Counted from the first letter of the stretch, positions 32,995 through 42,036 are shown. The stretch: DNA of 64,000 nt from Belliella baltica DSM 15883 (GCF_000265405.1 NC_018010.1:2439501-2503500); one strand, 5' to 3'. Made by a program: numbers and translations. The notes: generated from the letters alone by a model not told the origin.

Positions 32995-34511
32995 TGACAG
33001 AATCCGCATTAATATCAAAAGTTTGGAATTTTGCCAATGTGCTCCGTGACGATGGGGTAGGTTATGGGGATTATTTGGAACAAATCACTTATCTCCTTTT
33101 CCTAAAGATGGCAGATGAAATGTCCAAGCCTCCATATTCCAAAAACATTCAATTTCCACGCATCAAAGACACAGAAGGGAAAGAAATTCCTGATGGTGAT
33201 TACTGCAATTGGGAGACCCTCTCCAAAAAACGAGGGGCTGAATTGGAAGCTTATTACGCACAGATGCTGCGCTCTTTGGGTACTGAAAGGGGGATTCTAG
33301 GACAGATTTTCACCAAGTCGCAAAATAAAATTCAAGACCCTGCCAAGTTACTTCGAGTGATTGACATGATTGCTAAGGAAAACTGGACATTGGTTGGTGC
33401 GGATATTAAGGGTGATATCTACGAGGGGCTTTTGGAAAAGAATGCCGCCGATACCAAATCTGGTGCTGGACAATACTTTACACCAAGGGCGCTAATCAGA
33501 GCAATGGTGGAATGTCTTGCCCCCAAGCCTGGAAAGACGATACATGATCCAAGTTGCGGCACTGGAGGATTCTTTTTGGCTGCTTATGATTACATCACCT
33601 CACATCATCAGCTGGACAGGGATCAGAAGCACTTTCTGAAAAACAGCACTTTTTCAGGAAATGAAATTGTAGCTAGTACCAGAAGACTTTGTCTCATGAA
33701 TATGTTTCTACATAGTATTGGGGAAATTGATGGAGATACTTTCATTTCACCTAATGACGCTCTGATCGCTGACGAGGGCTTTAGAGTAGATTATGTTTTG
33801 GCCAATCCTCCTTTTGGTAAAAAAAGCTCCATGACCATCACCAATGAGGAAGGGGAACAGGAAAAGCAAGATCTCAGCTACAACCGCCAAGATTTTTGGG
33901 CAAGCACATCAAACAAGCAGCTTAATTTCCTACAACATATCCGTACTTTACTCAAGGTTAATGGTGAAGCTGCGGTGGTTTTGCCAGATAATGTCCTTTT
34001 TGAAGGGGGCGCGGGAGAGACGGTTAGAAAAGAATTGCTTAAGACAACCGAATTGCACACCATTCTCAGGCTTCCAACAGGAATTTTCTATGCAAATGGA
34101 GTAAAGGCAAATGTGCTCTTCTTTGACAACAAACCCGCATCCAAAGAGGCTTGGACTAAGGAAGTTTGGATATTTGATTACCGAACCAATATTCACCATA
34201 CGCTTAAGAAAGGCACGATGAAATTGGAGGATTTGGAAGATTTCATCAAATGCTACAATCCATCTAATAGAAATAAGAGAACAGAAACCTATTCCGATTC
34301 CAGCCCTGATGGAAGATGGAGAAAATTTAGCTATGAAGAAATTATTGCCCGAGACAAAACCAATTTGGATATCTTCTGGCTAAAGGACAAGAGTTTAGCC
34401 GATTTAGATAATCTTCCTGACCCAGATGTACTAGCAGAAGAAATCATTGAAGATGTAGAAGCTGCATTAGATGGGTTTAGAGGAATTATGGGGATATTGA
34501 ATAAAGCATAG
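32994..34511 (+). CDS. hsdM: Type I restriction-modification methyltransferase subunit
   Basis: The 505-residue N6-adenine methyltransferase has an HsdM N-terminal helical domain (ALISKVWNFANVLRDDG). The SAM-binding motif I is HDPSCGTGGFF (184-194) and the catalytic motif IV is NPPFG (271-275). With HsdS it methylates the target site and with HsdR it forms the restriction complex. It is the last gene of the island and overlaps the DUF262 stop by 1 base. Confidence 0.92.
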   Translation: MTESALISKVWNFANVLRDDGVGYGDYLEQITYLLFLKMADEMSKPPYSKNIQFPRIKDTEGKEIPDGDYCNWETLSKKRGAELEAYYAQMLRSLGTERGILGQIFTKSQNKIQDPAKLLRVIDMIAKENWTLVGADIKGDIYEGLLEKNAADTKSGAGQYFTPRALIRAMVECLAPKPGKTIHDPSCGTGGFFLAAYDYITSHHQLDRDQKHFLKNSTFSGNEIVASTRRLCLMNMFLHSIGEIDGDTFISPNDALIADEGFRVDYVLANPPFGKKSSMTITNEEGEQEKQDLSYNRQDFWASTSNKQLNFLQHIRTLLKVNGEAAVVLPDNVLFEGGAGETVRKELLKTTELHTILRLPTGIFYANGVKANVLFFDNKPASKEAWTKEVWIFDYRTNIHHTLKKGTMKLEDLEDFIKCYNPSNRNKRTETYSDSSPDGRWRKFSYEEIIARDKTNLDIFWLKDKSLADLDNLPDPDVLAEEIIEDVEAALDGFRGIMGILNKA

Positions 34512-34564
34512 GTTCGTTACAGGAAATTTTATCTGTCTAGACCAATTAAATAAGATAAATCACA

Positions 34565-34603
34565 AGAATAAGCGATTCCCTTAACCTCACAATCGCTTAT
34601 TCT
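34565..34603. repeat. 13-bp perfect inverted repeat after hsdM
   Basis: AGAATAAGCGATT and AATCGCTTATTCT pair perfectly around a 13-nt loop, 54 bases after the hsdM stop. There is no T tract, so it may be a processing or boundary hairpin rather than a simple terminator. Confidence 0.6.
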
Positions 34604-34620
34604 CAAATCTCCCTCTCACT

Positions 34621-34690
34621 AGTACCAAAGTAGGTACCAAAGTAGCATCAAAGTAGTATCAAAGCTGGGGTAAAGTAGGGGATAGTTAGA
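34621..34690. repeat. 11-nt period direct repeat, AGTACCAAAGT type
   Basis: About six units of 11-12 nt follow one another, beginning AGTACCAAAGT and diverging toward TGGGGTAAAGT. Directly after, TAGACCCCGT occurs twice (34687-34709). No gene is in this stretch. Confidence 0.65.
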
Positions 34691-34840
34691 CCCCGTGACT
34701 AGACCCCGTAATTTTTAATGATGATTTTCCTGTTATTCAGAATTGAAAATGATGATATAGAGGATAGCGTATTAATGCTTTTTTGTAAAATAAAAATAAT
34801 ACAATTTAATATAAAATATTCATATTTATACTGAAAAATA

Positions 34841-34917
34841 CCCCACTTTTACCCGTCTGTGTGCCGACCGTCTCCCGACCGTGTCCCGTATCCCTCCCGA
34901 CCATTCGCCGACTTTTG
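34841..34917. repeat. Seven tandem 11-nt C-rich units
   Basis: Seven contiguous 11-base units fit the register exactly. Each starts with CCC or GCC: for example CCCGTCTGTGT (34852), GCCGACCGTCT (34863), CCCGACCGTGT (34874), CCCGACCATTC (34896). The loose consensus is CCCGACCnTnT. The tract is strikingly GC-rich in otherwise AT-rich DNA. On the minus strand it gives GGG runs about one helical turn apart. Confidence 0.8.
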
Positions 34918-35078
34918 GCGAAAAACCAAGAAAACATATAATTATTCCAATAATATAACTTTTCTAAGACAACTTTTTGATGATCAGTACAATTTCTTTT
35001 TCATTGTACAAAGTAAGCTGTGCCAAGTACAAAGATAAAGTACTCCCCGAATAACAGGATATCCAATACAAAAAATGA

Positions 35079-35210
35079 AATTCAACTCCTTAGGAGTTGT
35101 TTGTGACCGTTCTTGTCATTCTATTTTCCCCGCATTGCGATGCGGTGTTCCACCAAAGGTGGACAGGTAATCGAGGTTCATTCCCATTCGGGAATGAGAG
35201 ATCCTCACTT
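35079..35210. repeat. Multi-hairpin intergenic element, copy 2
   Basis: In order: AACTCC/GGAGTT hairpin (35084-35098); CCGCAT/ATGCGG with TGCG loop (35130-35145); TCCACC/GGTGGA with AAA loop (35149-35163); the motif GTAATCGAGG; CATTCCC/GGGAATG with ATTC loop (35179-35196), bracketed by GAGG and CCTC. The order matches the copies at 23311 and 38350. Confidence 0.65.
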
Positions 35211-35671
35211 AAAATAATAATCCCCTCGCTGATTCTTATCTACAATAAATCACATCTCAAAAAAATCAATTCTTTAAAACCCATTTAACTGCGTTCCCTT
35301 ATAAAATTTAACGATTAACAATACTGCAACATATAAACCTAATCAATCGCACAATTTCATTATTATTCCTTTAATAACTTCCTCTGTGAAGCTCGGTGAC
35401 TTCTCTGCGATACTCGGTGCAATAAAAAATCACTATACCTTTTTAACCAATCACCCAATCAACTATTCCACCCAATCAACTATTCCACTCAATCATCTAT
35501 TCCCCCCAATCACTTATTCCACCAATTAACTATTCCCCCAATCACCTATTCCCCTCAATTAACCTGACCATTTCTCACATCTCAAATCTCATATCTAACA
35601 TCATTCTCTTATATTTGTCCAAAGGTCTTTTTTGAATGACCCATATTTGAAATTGATAAAACAATAGATTT
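35211..35671. repeat. Gene-free stretch with a 17-nt tandem repeat before priA
   Basis: From 35454 to 35553 there are six units of 17 or 16 nt with consensus CCCAATCAACTATTCCA; the first two are identical. From 35574 to 35601 four 7-nt units follow (CTCACAT, CTCAAAT, CTCATAT, CTAACAT). Around 35378-35421 two GCTCGGTG / ACTCGGTG segments are seen. No gene is recognised. Confidence 0.75.
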
Positions 35672-38191
35672 TTGGAAAGCTTATTCGGTGATACTTACGA
35701 ACCTCAAGATGAAAAATCACGGCTCTATGCGGATGTGATTTTGCCTGTGCCTATTCCCAAAATGTTTACCTACAAGATTCCTCGAAGTCTTGCTGAGGAA
35801 ATTGGAATTGGATATCGGGTGATGGTTCAGTTTGGATCTAAAAAGGTTCTTACGGGCATCATAGGCAAGGTACACCAAAAGCCTCCTAAGGAATATGAAG
35901 CCAAGCCTATCTTAGATGTGTTGGATACCTACGCCATGGTCAATCCACTGCAAATCAAGTTTTGGGCATGGATGGCTGAATATTATTGTTGCCACATCGG
36001 AGAAGCAATGAATGCGGCTTTGCCTTCAGGATTGAAGTTGAGCAGTGAAAGTAAAATCCAACTCAATCCAGCTTATGATTCGGAAACGTCGATGTATCCC
36101 CTTGACGCAAGAGAAGAAGTGATTTTACAGGCTTTGGCAAGTCAAGAGGAACTGACTTATGAAGATTGCGAGCGCCTGTTGGGAGTCAAAAGCATTCACG
36201 GTATCATCAAAAGTTTGGTGATCAAGGAAGCAATTCTTGTTTTTGAAAAAGTGAAAGATAAGTATTCCCCTAAAGTGGAAACGAGAATTAGGCTCACCCA
36301 GGAATATGCAGGGGACAAAAAGGCTTTGGAGAAACTTTTTCAAGAAATAGCTTCCAAACCTAAGCAAGAGGAGGTTTTGCTAAAATATCTACAAGAAATC
36401 CCTGTTTACCAAAAACCTGAGTTAAACCTGAAAGGCTTGGACAAAAAAGCATTTACTGAAGCTGGACTGTCATTAAGCTCACTCAAAACTTTGATGAAAA
36501 ACAATGTTTTGGAGGAATACAAGCTAATTGTAAGCCGTTTCGAAGAAGTCACTGAAAGCAAAGATGAGATTGTGCTTTCAGAGGAACAAACTACTGCAAT
36601 AAATCAAATCAAGGAATATTTTGAAGAAAAACATGTGGCTTTGCTTCATGGAATCACAGGAAGCGGAAAGACGGAAATCTACATTCAGTTGATCAAAGAG
36701 GCTTTAGAAAGTGGAAGTCAAGTACTGTTACTACTTCCGGAGATCGCCTTGACAACACACCTTGTGGGGAGATTAAAGAAAGTCTTTGGAAGCAAAATGG
36801 GTGTTTACCATTCTAAGTTCTCTGACAACGAGCGTGTGGAGGTTTGGAATGGCGTCATTAGTGGGAAGTTTCCGCTGGTGATTGGTGTCAGATCATCTAT
36901 TTTTCTTCCTTTCGACAGCTTGGGTTTGGTGATTGTGGATGAAGAACACGAAGCGTCTTTCAAGCAATATGATCCAGCACCAAGATTTCAAGCTCGTGAT
37001 GCAGCGATTATGCTAGCATGGCTGCATCAAGCAAAGACGCTTTTGGGCTCTGCTACGCCATCTTTTGAGAGTTTTTATAATGCACGAACAAATAAATACG
37101 GTTATGTGCAATTAGATAGGCGGTATGGAGAGGCACAATTGCCTGCTTATCATATTGCTGATATTCTCAAAGACAAAAAGAAGAACCTGCTCAAATTGGA
37201 AATGACTCGTCTGATGCGCGAGAAAATTCAAGAAGCTTTGAATAATCAAGAACAGGTTTTGATTTTCCAAAATAGAAGAGGGTATTCACCTTATCTAGTT
37301 TGTGAAGACTGTGGTGTTTCACCAGAATGTGAGCATTGTGATGTTACCTTGACTTACCATCAATTCGCTGAAGAATTGCGGTGTCATTATTGTGGTTTTA
37401 AGGAGAAAGTACCCAAAGCTTGCCATGCTTGTGGCAGTGTGAAGCTCGTGGCAGTTGGTCTTGGGACTGAGAGGATAGAAGAAAGTCTTACGCTTTTGTT
37501 TCCCGAGGCGCGAGTAGCACGGATGGATTTGGATACCACCAGGAGCAAATATGGCTATCAAAGGCTGTTGGAAGAATTTGGTGCTGGAAATATCGATATT
37601 CTGGTTGGCACACAGATGATTACCAAAGGTCTGGACTTTGAAAAAGTAACTGTTGTGGGCATATTGGATGCGGACAGGATTTTGTTTTTCCCAGATTTTA
37701 GAGCTGGAGAAAGAGCTTTTCAGCAAATTACACAAGTAGCAGGAAGGGCAGGGAGAAGGGAAAAGAAAGGAACTGTCATTGTGCAGACAAGGCAGCCCGA
37801 CCATCATATTTATGAGAAAATCGTCAACGGAAACTACAAGAAGTTTTATATCGAAGACATGACCGAGAGACAAAAGTTCTACTATCCACCTTTTGTCAAA
37901 TTGATCAAAATTTCGAGTCGCCATAAAGATAAAAATCTTGTAGAAAAGGCTGCACGATACTTGCATAATTTATTGAATGATATTCAAGTCAAAAAAATCA
38001 TGCTTGGTCCAGAAAAGGCTCTGATAGGAAAAATTAAAAATCAATACATCTTCGAAAGCCTAGTCAAACTAGACAAATCAGGAAATGCCCAAGCGGTCTT
38101 CAAACATGATTTGCAGCTGATTTTAGAAGAAATTTACGCCAACAAAGAATTTAGGAGTGTGCGGGTGGTTGTGGATGTTGATCCTTACTAG
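35672..38191 (+). CDS. priA: Primosomal protein N', replication restart helicase
   Basis: The 839-residue SF2 helicase reloads the replisome at stalled forks. It has a Walker A (GITGSGKTEIY, about 328-338), a DEEH box (IVDEEHEASF) and the cysteine-rich zinc site CEDCG, CEHCD, CHYCG, CHACG. Motif VI is seen as QVAGRAGR. The start is TTG at 35672: the only in-frame codons between it and an upstream stop (35657) contain no ATG or GTG. The next ATG falls after the conserved ADVILPVPIPK segment. Confidence 0.92.
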   Translation: MESLFGDTYEPQDEKSRLYADVILPVPIPKMFTYKIPRSLAEEIGIGYRVMVQFGSKKVLTGIIGKVHQKPPKEYEAKPILDVLDTYAMVNPLQIKFWAWMAEYYCCHIGEAMNAALPSGLKLSSESKIQLNPAYDSETSMYPLDAREEVILQALASQEELTYEDCERLLGVKSIHGIIKSLVIKEAILVFEKVKDKYSPKVETRIRLTQEYAGDKKALEKLFQEIASKPKQEEVLLKYLQEIPVYQKPELNLKGLDKKAFTEAGLSLSSLKTLMKNNVLEEYKLIVSRFEEVTESKDEIVLSEEQTTAINQIKEYFEEKHVALLHGITGSGKTEIYIQLIKEALESGSQVLLLLPEIALTTHLVGRLKKVFGSKMGVYHSKFSDNERVEVWNGVISGKFPLVIGVRSSIFLPFDSLGLVIVDEEHEASFKQYDPAPRFQARDAAIMLAWLHQAKTLLGSATPSFESFYNARTNKYGYVQLDRRYGEAQLPAYHIADILKDKKKNLLKLEMTRLMREKIQEALNNQEQVLIFQNRRGYSPYLVCEDCGVSPECEHCDVTLTYHQFAEELRCHYCGFKEKVPKACHACGSVKLVAVGLGTERIEESLTLLFPEARVARMDLDTTRSKYGYQRLLEEFGAGNIDILVGTQMITKGLDFEKVTVVGILDADRILFFPDFRAGERAFQQITQVAGRAGRREKKGTVIVQTRQPDHHIYEKIVNGNYKKFYIEDMTERQKFYYPPFVKLIKISSRHKDKNLVEKAARYLHNLLNDIQVKKIMLGPEKALIGKIKNQYIFESLVKLDKSGNAQAVFKHDLQLILEEIYANKEFRSVRVVVDVDPY

Positions 38192-38349
38192 GAGGTTATA
38201 AAGTTGTAAGGTTGTGGACATAGCAAGTTCTAGTTTAGTAAATGTCTCTCGCTAAGAACGCCGAGGTGCAAAGTCCGCAAAAGTTGAGGTCTCAAATCTG
38301 ATATCATTCTGTATTTACTTGATATATTTTTTGAATTTGATTTGATGAA

Positions 38350-38476
38350 ACTCAACCCTGAAAAGGTTGAAAAAAACGAATTTTAATCATCTTTTCAAAT
38401 TTCCCGAATTGCGATGCGGGGCTCCGCCACGGCTAAGTTAATCGAGGTTAAATCACTTCGTGATTTTGAGACTTCA
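38350..38476. repeat. Multi-hairpin intergenic element, copy 3
   Basis: In order: TCAACC/GGTTGA hairpin (38352-38370); CCCGAAT/ATGCGGG with TGCG loop and one mismatch (38403-38420); a short CCG/CGG hairpin (38424-38432); the motif TTAATCGAGG; AAATCAC/GTGATTT with TTC loop (38450-38466), bracketed by GAGG and CTTC. The stem sequences differ from copies 1 and 2, yet the pairing is kept. Confidence 0.6.
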
Positions 38477-38511
38477 AACCTTCTCACATGTAATTAATGA
38501 CTTTAATGCTT

Positions 38512-38602
38512 CTTGAGTCTTATGTCTTACATCTCACGTCTCAAGTCTCACATCTCACGTCTCAAATCTTACGTCTCGTGTCTCACGTCTCAAATCTCAC
38601 GT
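38512..38602. repeat. Thirteen tandem 7-nt units, CTCACGT type
   Basis: From CTTGAGT at 38512 the sequence runs in exact 7-base register through 13 units (CTCACGT, CTCAAAT, CTCACAT and similar). A second, related 7-nt run (CTAAAAT, CTACCCT, CTACAAT) follows at about 38656-38692. The remainder of 38192-38683 holds no gene. Confidence 0.8.
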
Positions 38603-38683
38603 CTATACCTTTTCCTCAGCGCAACTCTGCACCTTTGAATCCTTTGCGAGAGCCTCCTAAATCTAAAATCTACCCTCTAAAAT

Positions 38684-39268
38684 CTACAATCCCCTCAAAA
38701 AATCCCTAAACTCCTCCGTATCAAAATTACTCATTCCTTCTTGATAGAAAACAATTTTCCCTTCAGGATTAATAACAAGTGTGGTGGGGATGGATTGAGA
38801 TTGAAGGGAATTGTTGAGACCATGACTCGCATGCACGATTGGGAAACTCCAACCTTTGTCATCCACAAGCTTCTTGCTTTTTTCAAAGTCCTTGTCTAGC
38901 GCAATCATCAAAAATTCTAAATTTTCAGAGTCTTTGACTTTCTTATACATTTCAGAAATATGTGGCATTTCTGCTCGGCAGGGAGGACACCAAGTTGCCC
39001 AAAGGTTGATAAAAACAGTCTTTCCTCTATAGGCTTCCAAATCTATAATAGATCCTTCGGGAGTAGTGAATGTTCCTCTATAGTCAAAATCCAAGTTCTC
39101 CTTGTTGACCAAAGTGATTTTGGGCTTGATTAATCCTGTAGAAAGCAAAACAGATTGAATGCCACCCATGATTGGTGTCATCAACCCAGTAAAATAAAGA
39201 AAAGCAAAAACGGAAAGCATTAATCCCCAGCTTTTCAATTCTTTTTTCCAATCAAATTTATTAGCCAT
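38684..39268 (-). CDS. TlpA/ResA-type thiol-disulfide oxidoreductase
   Basis: The 194-residue protein is anchored by one N-terminal membrane helix (about 13-33). It carries a periplasmic thioredoxin-like domain with the CxxC motif in WATWCPPCRAEMP near residue 93. It probably reduces disulfides during cytochrome c assembly or similar envelope redox work. A late SIPTTLVINPEG segment holds the cis-Pro. Confidence 0.9.
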   Translation of the reverse strand: MANKFDWKKELKSWGLMLSVFAFLYFTGLMTPIMGGIQSVLLSTGLIKPKITLVNKENLDFDYRGTFTTPEGSIIDLEAYRGKTVFINLWATWCPPCRAEMPHISEMYKKVKDSENLEFLMIALDKDFEKSKKLVDDKGWSFPIVHASHGLNNSLQSQSIPTTLVINPEGKIVFYQEGMSNFDTEEFRDFLRGL

Positions 39269-39638
39269 AATTTTTTAATAGTTAATGATTATCAGATAAT
39301 CAGTTATCAGTGTACAAAATAACAAACCTAGTTTTTACAAATAATAAAGATCAACAATTATATTTTTTCTCTGTTTGCGCTTCTTTTACCTCGTAAAAAC
39401 AATCAATTCAAATCATTTCTATCAACAGTGGACCATCGACTGTTGTCCGTTGACAATTTGACCTTGCCTATATATTTACAAAACATTCTTTGAACATTTT
39501 CCCATAAATTCAGAACGTAAATTTACCCACACATTTCCAATACCTTAGTGACCATTGACACAATAAGTGTGGATTCTTTTTAGATTACATGGCTTAATAA
39601 CATAAATTGCGAACCATAATTGAATAAGAATTTTGGGT
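39269..39638. other. Gene-free divergent region between tlpA-like gene and tex
   Basis: No gene is seen in about 370 bp. At 39438-39470 lies a 33-base segment that recurs at 63421-63453 with 27 identical positions by hand alignment. Near 39282-39312 there is an ATCAGATAATCAGTTATCAG run related to the 8-nt repeats. Confidence 0.5.
39438..39470. repeat. 33-nt dispersed repeat, copy 1
   Basis: The segment contains GACTGTTGTCCGTTGAC and ends CTTGCCTA. A partner copy lies 24 kb away at 63421-63453. Confidence 0.55.
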
Positions 39639-41870
39639 ATGAATATAGATCATTATTTGAAAATAGCTGGAGAGCTCAACATCAAACTTAAACAGGTAAC
39701 GGATACAATTGCTTTGTTAGACGAGGGGGCGACAGTGCCTTTTATTTCCCGATATAGAAAAGAGGTGACAGGGAGTCTGGACGAAGTACAAGTTGCTGCA
39801 ATTCGAGACAGAACACAGCAGTTGAGGGACTTGGATAAAAGGAGGGAAGCAATCCTCAAATCAATCAAGGAACAAGGTAAACTCACAGAAGAGCTTGAAA
39901 AGAAAATCAATGCAGCGGAGACCATGTCATTGTTGGAAGATTTGTATTTACCATATAAACCTAAAAGAAGGACCAAAGCAACAATCGCTAAGGAAAAAGG
40001 TCTTGAGCCTCTAGCAACCTTAATCTTTGAACAGCAATCAATCGATCTTGATGCAGAAGCTGGGAAGTATGTAGATGATAGTAAAGAAGTTCCCTCCATA
40101 GAAGAAGCACTTCAAGGTGCAAGGGATATCATCGCAGAATGGATCAATGAGAATGTGGAATTAAGAAAAAAAATGCGTGATCTCTTTATCAATGAAGGGA
40201 CATTTGTTTCTAAAGTTTTACCAGGAAAAGAAGCTGAGGCGATCAAATATAAGGACTATTTCGATTGGTCAGAACCAGTAAAAACAGCGCCTTCACATCG
40301 AGTGTTGGCCATGAGAAGGGGAGAGAAAGAACTTTTCTTGATGTTGGATTCTTGTCCTGAGGAATTGTCTGCCATTGCTTTGATGGAGAAAATGATTTTG
40401 GAAGATGCAGCAAACACCTCTGTTGAGCAAGTGCGTTTGGCGATTAGGGATTGTTATAAAAGACTCTTAAAGCCTTCAATGGAAACAGAGGTTAGACTAT
40501 TTACCAAAAAGAAAGCAGATGAAGATGCGATCAAAGTTTTTGCGGAGAATTTGAGACAACTTTTGCTTGCAGCACCTTTGGGAGAAAAATCAGTGATGGC
40601 CATTGATCCTGGTTTTAGGACAGGTTGCAAGACGGTTTGCTTAGGTCCACAAGGACAATTACTAAGTTTTGATGCCATCTATCCTAATGAACCCCAAAGA
40701 CGTACAGCTGAATCAGCAGCAACAATCAAACATTTGGTTGAAAAACACCAAATTCAAGCTATTGCTATTGGTAATGGAACCGCAAGTCGCGAAACCGAAG
40801 CTTTTGTAAAAGCCATAGGATTACCAAAAAGTGTCATCGTCACGATGGTCAATGAAAGTGGAGCTTCCATCTATTCAGCTTCAGATGTGGCGAGAGAAGA
40901 GTTTCCTGATCAGGATTTGACCGTCAGGGGAGCAGTTTCGATTGGTCGAAGATTGATGGATCCTTTGGCAGAATTGGTTAAAATCGATGCCAAATCCATC
41001 GGAGTAGGACAGTATCAGCACGATGTAGATCAAGCTGCTTTGAAAAATTCTTTGGATGATACAGTCATGAGTTGTGTGAATGGTGTCGGTGTAGAAATCA
41101 ACACAGCTTCAAAACAATTGTTGACCTATGTCTCTGGTTTGGGGCCTGTATTGGCACAGAATATTGTGGCATATCGAACAGAAAATGGGCCATTCAAAAG
41201 CAGGTCAGAAATCAAGAAAGTCCCAAGATTGGGTGAGAAAGCTTACGAGCAAGCAGCAGGATTCTTGAGAATCAGAAATGCCAAAAACCCATTGGATTCC
41301 TCAGCAGTGCATCCCGAAAGATATGAATTGGTTGAAAAAATGGCCAAAGATATTGGTGTAAAGCTTACTGATTTGATGAGTTCGGAGGAATTGAGATCAA
41401 AAATTATTTTGAAAAACTATGTTTCTGAGACAGTGGGTTTACCTACACTTCAGGATATCATGGAAGAACTCTCGAAACCCGGACGTGACCCAAGAGAAGG
41501 ATTTGAATTATTCAGTTTTCAGGAAGGTGTGAATGAAATGAAAGACTTGAAAGTCGGCATGAAGCTGCCTGGAATCATCACGAATATCACTAAGTTTGGT
41601 GCATTTGTAGATATCGGGGTTCATCAAGATGGCTTGGTGCATTTGAGCCATTTGGCAGACAAATTCATCAATGATCCCAACGAAGTGGTGACTGTAAACC
41701 AAAAAGTGGAGGTCACTGTGATGGAAGTCGATATTCAGAGGAAGCGAATAGGTTTGAGTATGAAGTCTGACCCTTTTGCCGAGCGAGGAAAGATCAAATC
41801 AAAAGATAAAAAGGAAGATCCAAAAGAAGCAGAAGGAGATTTAGCAGCGAAGTTGGCCATGCTCAAATGA
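39639..41870 (+). CDS. tex: Tex-family RNA-binding transcription accessory protein
   Basis: The 743-residue protein has the full Tex layout. An N-terminal helical region includes VPFISRYRKEVTGSLDE. A YqgF/RNase H-like domain is seen as VMAIDPGFRTGCK (about 321-333). Helix-hairpin-helix repeats follow, and a C-terminal S1 RNA-binding domain (GMKLPGIITNITKFGAFVD, about 636-654). I start at the ATG at 39639, giving MNIDHYL; a TTG two codons earlier is less likely. Tex proteins bind nucleic acid and affect transcription and stress tolerance. Confidence 0.92.
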   Translation: MNIDHYLKIAGELNIKLKQVTDTIALLDEGATVPFISRYRKEVTGSLDEVQVAAIRDRTQQLRDLDKRREAILKSIKEQGKLTEELEKKINAAETMSLLEDLYLPYKPKRRTKATIAKEKGLEPLATLIFEQQSIDLDAEAGKYVDDSKEVPSIEEALQGARDIIAEWINENVELRKKMRDLFINEGTFVSKVLPGKEAEAIKYKDYFDWSEPVKTAPSHRVLAMRRGEKELFLMLDSCPEELSAIALMEKMILEDAANTSVEQVRLAIRDCYKRLLKPSMETEVRLFTKKKADEDAIKVFAENLRQLLLAAPLGEKSVMAIDPGFRTGCKTVCLGPQGQLLSFDAIYPNEPQRRTAESAATIKHLVEKHQIQAIAIGNGTASRETEAFVKAIGLPKSVIVTMVNESGASIYSASDVAREEFPDQDLTVRGAVSIGRRLMDPLAELVKIDAKSIGVGQYQHDVDQAALKNSLDDTVMSCVNGVGVEINTASKQLLTYVSGLGPVLAQNIVAYRTENGPFKSRSEIKKVPRLGEKAYEQAAGFLRIRNAKNPLDSSAVHPERYELVEKMAKDIGVKLTDLMSSEELRSKIILKNYVSETVGLPTLQDIMEELSKPGRDPREGFELFSFQEGVNEMKDLKVGMKLPGIITNITKFGAFVDIGVHQDGLVHLSHLADKFINDPNEVVTVNQKVEVTVMEVDIQRKRIGLSMKSDPFAERGKIKSKDKKEDPKEAEGDLAAKLAMLK

Positions 41871-42036
41871 AAATTTAGATAAATGATTATTCGAAATGAC
41901 ACCAATAGGTGAATATATCAAAGATAATTATGAGAATAATCGTCAACAGTCATCTGACCACAGCTGATTGAAATGAACTTCAAAAAATATCCTAAGTAGC
42001 AACTGCTGTGAAAGCGGATATAAATTAGATAATTCT

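Noticed and set aside
34841..34917. Possible coding remnant of a repetitive protein
   Set aside because: The period is 11 nt, not a multiple of three, so no repeated peptide is produced in a single frame.
37319..37966. 215-residue minus-strand open frame inside priA
   Set aside because: It is fully antisense to the zinc-site and motor region of priA, Cys/Phe-rich by reflection, with no family features.
38512..38602. Possible CRISPR-like array
   Set aside because: Units are 7 nt and contiguous, with no spacers and no cas genes nearby.
41896..41967. 23-codon frame resembling the start of a small HTH protein
   Set aside because: It is too short, and no continuation is found in other frames with confidence.
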